Below are positions 7,041 to 9,743 of a stretch of DNA of 9,743 nt, one piece after another (the first letter of the stretch is position 1; every line of letters starts with the position of its first letter). The stretch is from Sphingomonadaceae bacterium (GTDB lineage Bacteria; Pseudomonadota; Alphaproteobacteria; Sphingomonadales; Sphingomonadaceae). The notes under the pieces are model-generated. The model did no database searches, had not been told where the DNA came from, and saw only the letters and a program-made list of their open reading frames with translations. The translations under genes were made by a program, and so were the position numbers. The stretch is taken from the NCBI GenBank assembly GCA_023384025.1, contig JAHDXX010000113.1:1-9743 (forward strand). The letters run 5' to 3'.

Positions 7041-7345
7041 AGCACCGAGTCCCCGGTGCCGACGATCCTGTCCTGGCAGACAAAGCCCACATCGGCATAG
7101 CGGCTGTCGAAGCCGTCGGCATGCGCGGTGCCAAGGTAATAGCAATGCCCGGGGATGCGCCCCACCGGTCCGGGCACGAGCTTTTCGCCGCGCTTGCTGA
7201 CGGCCTTGAGCCTTGCGACCTCGCGTCCCTCAATCCGCACCACGGACCCGTCGCGTATGACCAAATCGCCCGGCATGCCGAACACGCGCTTGGCGAAGGG
7301 TGCCGGTGCTTTCCCGAAGTGGGGTTCCCGTATCGGTTTCGCCAA
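7037..7345 (-). pseudogene. traF: Truncated S26-family TraF-type signal peptidase, 5' end removed by Tn3-family insertion
   Basis: The remnant encodes the C-terminal part of a conjugative (RP4 TraF-like, S26) signal peptidase. It shows the box with the catalytic lysine (FAKRVFGMPGDLV; Lys19 of this frame) and the C-terminal box around HADGFDSRYADVGFV, and ends GDSVL. Full-length members are about 170-190 residues and carry an N-terminal membrane helix and a catalytic Ser in an SMxP-like motif; both are absent. Native sequence begins at 7320. The first eight codons of the open frame, from TTG at 7345, lie in the transposon terminal repeat, and codon 9 spans the junction. An in-frame stop lies at 7373-7375. 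A 102-residue chimeric product could be made, but without the nucleophile it should be inactive. The stop overlaps traW GTG by four bases, so its translation may still help start traW. It is a different protein from the thioredoxin-like TraF at 1318-2145. Confidence 0.87.
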
Positions 7346-7358
7346 AAGTAGCGGTAGG
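7321..7358. repeat. Candidate Tn3-family terminal inverted repeat (tnpA-side end)
   Basis: Tn3-family terminal repeats are typically about 38 bp and begin GGGG at the outer edge. Reading inward on the plus strand, the sequence starts GGGGTTCCCGTATCGG at 7321, exactly where similarity to the signal peptidase stops, and 119 bp before the tnpA stop. The inner limit given assumes 38 bp. Some relatives such as IS1071 have repeats of about 110 bp, and the sequence up to about 7430 is visibly more AT-rich than the tra genes, so a longer repeat is possible. The matching end is not in the window. Confidence 0.68.
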
Positions 7359-7385
7359 AAAACGGCGTTAATTCAGCATGATAAA

Positions 7386-7414
7386 ATTCTAACTTCCGAG
7401 ATTTCGTTTGTAAA
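7386..7414 (-). promoter_or_regulatory. Candidate outward-facing sigma70-type promoter in the transposon end
   Basis: On the minus strand, TTTACA (7414-7409) and TAGAAT (7391-7386) are separated by 17 bp; each matches the sigma70 consensus at five of six positions. Transcription would begin near 7379 and run out of the transposon into the peptidase remnant and traW. It lies between the tnpA stop and the terminal repeat, in AT-rich DNA. No ribosome binding site precedes the TTG at 7345, so its likely effect would be to supply mRNA for traW and later genes. Function is predicted from sequence only. Confidence 0.5.
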
Positions 7415-7439
7415 TCAATGCGCCGGTGCCCCATTCAGG

Positions 7440-9743
7440 TTATTGCGCCGTATCGAGCCGCAGACTCCCACGCTCTCGGATCGGGAAATAGAGTTTCCCG
7501 TGCATGTTGACGTGGCGGAACGCGACGGGTGCAATGCGGGCGAGATGTTCGGGAGGATATCGGCCTGGATTGGCATCGGCGGCCTGCTGCATGGCTGCGG
7601 TGTTCCAGGCCATGACAATGTTTGTCAGCAAGGTCAGTGCTCCTGAAACGGCAGCAATCTCGCTGACCTTGCGCCCGTGTTTGGCCTCGATCCTGCCCGC
7701 CAGGATTGCCCTTTGCAGCTGGTGCACGGATTCTCCCTGCGACAGATTGCGATGCACCTCGCGGCGAAATTCGGGCTTTACCAGGTAGTCGAGCAGAAAC
7801 AGGCTGCGCAGGACTTTGCCCAGCAAGGTGCCGGCTTCGTACGTTGCCGTGCCTCGTGCGGCACTTCCATGTCGATCGATGATGGTAGCAGCCGAACTGT
7901 GACCAGACTTGAGCGACATGATTACATGAAGCAAGCCGTCCCAGCCCTCCTTCGCAAGCCGTGAGATTTTGACGCGGACAACCAGAGGCTCCAGACTTCG
8001 AGGAACAGCCACGTCGTGGGGCAGGTACAATTTCCTGGTCGCCAGATCGGCGAGCCGCGGAGCCAGATCAAATCCGAGGAGCTTTGCCGCTGCCATGGCG
8101 AAATGGGTAAAGCCATGCGTATCGACCGCGAGCCTTTGTAGCTCGCACACCTTCTGATTGAGCGCGCCTTCGATCGCAACGCCCGCCTGCCTGAGATTGA
8201 GCAGTACTGGCTGATCGTAGATGATCGCCCATTGATCGACGACATGCGTGTAAGTGCCCACTGCCGGTGTACGTCGGCGCGGTTCAATCCTGGCAAGCCA
8301 GAGATGGCGCGTGGCATCCATACTCATCATGTCGGCAGAAGCCACAACGCCAGTACCCCACAGACGAGCAATGGGATGCGCCAGCATTGCGGCGGCGACC
8401 CGATCACTTGCTGTCCGGAACTGCCCGTTCTCTTCCAACGTGCGCATCATCAACTCGATGCGGTCATCGCTCACGCCGTCCATCATCCGGGCCATGTCAG
8501 CGGCGGTCTTGTCCGTTCCCAGCGCCAGCAACGCGGCGTAGAGCGTCTCCAGTTCGGAACGGCGGGCAGCGTCCCGACCCAACAGCACGCCGGAAAAGCG
8601 TGTTTGCTCATCGATCGAGACCATAACGTCAGGGAGTTGAACGCTGCCAATCCGCCCGAACATGTCGGACCGCGTTGCATCGACAGCCGGATCCTTCAAT
8701 ACAGGTGGGAGCCGCGGAACCTGAAATCGGCCGTCTGCCACACCAATTTCGTCATCGGAGACGGCCTCGGCCAACATCTCCATCCGAAGTGCAAGCGGTT
8801 CCTTGAATCGACGCAGGTAAGCTTCAATCGTTGTCGGCCAGCCGTTGTTCCGCAACGCCTGGGTTTTGGAATTCGCCCAGATTGATGCGGGCATCAACTG
8901 ATCGGCAACGCTGCGATGGTGGATACTGTGACGAGCGCTGGCAGTTCCGTTGCGCAAGGCGCGCTTCAGCAGCATCGCGGTTGCCACCTCAAAAGCCGCG
9001 AACCGCTGATTTGTGCTGCCGACCGAAAGTGCGGCACCGGACGGAGCCCGCAAGAATGGCTCGAGCTCCCATTCCCGCAACTCTGTGTCACGATTGGCAT
9101 ACTTGTCGGCAAGCGTGGCGAGAGCACTCTTGAGTGGATGATCGGCCGGGACATCGATCGGCAATATGCTGACCTGCTGCATGAGGGCGCGCAAGCGGGA
9201 AGGCTCCTCACCCATCTGGACGCGAATGGCGGCCGCCCGTCCTTTCGTCGCAGGCAATGTCCGCAAAGGTTGCATCGCGCGTGATGCAACCTCGCGGAAT
9301 TCGGCATCGCTCAACTCGCGATTGTCGAGCGCGCCGACCATTATCCCGAAGCTTGAACGATAGAGTTTCAGCTCATCGAGCGCACGCGCTTCGACGGCAT
9401 CTCGTGCCTGGCTCCACAGTTGCCCAATTCGCCGGCTCGTCTGCATGAGAACTGCGTCCGTTGCTTCCAGCAATTGCAGCCTCAACCAGCAGCCGATCTC
9501 GACCGTGCGGCGAGGTTCCGGAAGGCGCGACAAGGTCGCCGCCTTGCGACGCGCTATACGCGCAGCGTGATTGCGTATTCGGTCCAGCGTCAAATTGGGC
9601 AAGGCCAGCCTCTCGGCACCAAGGCCCTGAAGTGCGACGATGCGAGCTTGCATCAATCGGATGTCGTTCCGCCCGAAACCTTGGGCAGGGGCGCGGAGCC
9701 AGTCGAGCATGGAAACGCCGCTGCCATTTGGTCCCGCACCCGA
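7440..9743 (-). CDS. tnpA: Tn3-family transposase TnpA (5' part outside window)
   Basis: TnpA is a DDE transposase carrying out replicative transposition of Tn3-family elements. The frame is open from the window edge to TAA at 7442-7440, giving 767 residues. Family members have about 960-1000, so roughly 200-235 N-terminal residues lie outside; the ATG at 9708-9710 is internal, not the start. Catalytic residues are all present: Asp in SMDATRH (codon 8318-8316), Asp in AVDTHGFTHF (8123-8121) and Glu in LSQGESVHQLQRAI (7733-7731). The second Asp and the Glu are 130 residues apart, as in Tn3. Other family signatures are GTYTHVVDQWAIIYDQPVLL, LLGFDLAPRLADLATRKLYLP, GTLLGKVLRSLFLLDYL and the C-terminal PEHLARIAPVAFRHVNMHGK. 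No frameshift or internal stop is seen, so the protein could be active if the 5' part is intact. Base and codon use look less GC-rich than in the tra genes, fitting a recent arrival. Confidence 0.97.
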   Translation of the reverse strand, partial: SGAGPNGSGVSMLDWLRAPAQGFGRNDIRLMQARIVALQGLGAERLALPNLTLDRIRNHAARIARRKAATLSRLPEPRRTVEIGCWLRLQLLEATDAVLMQTSRRIGQLWSQARDAVEARALDELKLYRSSFGIMVGALDNRELSDAEFREVASRAMQPLRTLPATKGRAAAIRVQMGEEPSRLRALMQQVSILPIDVPADHPLKSALATLADKYANRDTELREWELEPFLRAPSGAALSVGSTNQRFAAFEVATAMLLKRALRNGTASARHSIHHRSVADQLMPASIWANSKTQALRNNGWPTTIEAYLRRFKEPLALRMEMLAEAVSDDEIGVADGRFQVPRLPPVLKDPAVDATRSDMFGRIGSVQLPDVMVSIDEQTRFSGVLLGRDAARRSELETLYAALLALGTDKTAADMARMMDGVSDDRIELMMRTLEENGQFRTASDRVAAAMLAHPIARLWGTGVVASADMMSMDATRHLWLARIEPRRRTPAVGTYTHVVDQWAIIYDQPVLLNLRQAGVAIEGALNQKVCELQRLAVDTHGFTHFAMAAAKLLGFDLAPRLADLATRKLYLPHDVAVPRSLEPLVVRVKISRLAKEGWDGLLHVIMSLKSGHSSAATIIDRHGSAARGTATYEAGTLLGKVLRSLFLLDYLVKPEFRREVHRNLSQGESVHQLQRAILAGRIEAKHGRKVSEIAAVSGALTLLTNIVMAWNTAAMQQAADANPGRYPPEHLARIAPVAFRHVNMHGKLYFPIRERGSLRLDTAQ

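Larger units (their letters stand above)
7321..9743 (-). mobile_element. Tn3-family transposon, tnpA end (other end outside window)
   Basis: The element is defined at its left by a GGGG-starting terminal repeat at 7321 and by tnpA, which reads towards that end as is usual in Tn3-family elements. It continues past 9743. No resolvase gene, res site or cargo gene is visible, so whether it is a bare insertion sequence or a larger transposon cannot be told. The five bases outside the repeat (GAAGT, 7316-7320) are the expected place for a 5 bp target duplication, but its partner is not in the window. The insertion lies inside the S26 peptidase gene. Confidence 0.88.

Noticed and set aside
6384..7145. 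Longer traW start at 7145
   Set aside because: The extra 35 residues are Arg/Cys-rich and overlap the peptidase remnant. GTG at 7040 gives a proper signal peptide, a ribosome binding site and a GTGA overlap.
7311..7330. TTCCCG repeated on both sides of the transposon edge (7311-7316 and 7325-7330)
   Set aside because: One copy is inside the terminal repeat and one outside, so it is not a target duplication. A six-base repeat at this distance is expected by chance.
6607..7434. A 275-codon frame spanning the transposon/tra junction
   Set aside because: It crosses the junction by chance, is low-information sequence within traW territory, and has no recognisable domain.
1..9743. CRISPR arrays, tRNA or rRNA genes, oriT, phage attachment sites
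   Set aside because: No regularly spaced repeats, tRNA-like cloverleaf or rRNA-like sequence was seen on reading through. Coding sequence and the transposon end fill nearly the whole window.

Overview
The window looks like part of a conjugative plasmid or integrative conjugative element from a GC-rich alphaproteobacterium. A sphingomonad (Novosphingobium, Sphingobium or a relative) is the best guess, from codon preference and from a tra gene order resembling pNL1-type plasmids. This host assignment is inference. All supported genes lie on the minus strand, so the biological reading direction runs from high to low coordinates.

Layout in transcription order: (1) 9743-7321 is the 3' part of a Tn3-family transposon. 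It holds a partial tnpA with all three catalytic acidic residues, a roughly 120 bp terminal region, and a GGGG-starting terminal inverted repeat whose outer edge is at 7321. (2) 7320-7037 is the 3' remnant of an S26-family TraF-type signal peptidase gene, cut by the transposon. (3) 7040-1 is a tightly packed F-type (MPF-F) type IV secretion cluster: traW, a small two-helix membrane protein gene, traU, trbC, traN, traF (thioredoxin-like) and traH, which runs off the left edge. Nearly every junction overlaps by 1-4 bases or is 1 base apart. Only traN-traF has a real gap, of 25 nt with its own strong ribosome binding site.

In F-type systems TraW, TrbC, TraU, TraF, TraH and TraN are exported or outer-membrane-linked factors for pilus assembly and retraction and for mating-pair stabilisation. 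Six genes here encode evident signal peptides. TraN and TraU are cysteine-rich. TraF carries a CGAC thioredoxin motif, so it could catalyse the disulfide formation these partners need. The signal peptidase would probably have processed the pilin or another transfer protein.

The most notable point is the transposon insertion. It removed the N-terminus of the peptidase, including the region where family members carry the catalytic serine, and it separates the remaining tra genes from any upstream operon promoter. The transposon end contains a good outward-facing sigma70-like promoter (TTTACA, 17 bp, TAGAAT) reading into the tra genes, which might restore their expression. No new defence or other undescribed system is evident; everything else is a recognisable transfer operon.
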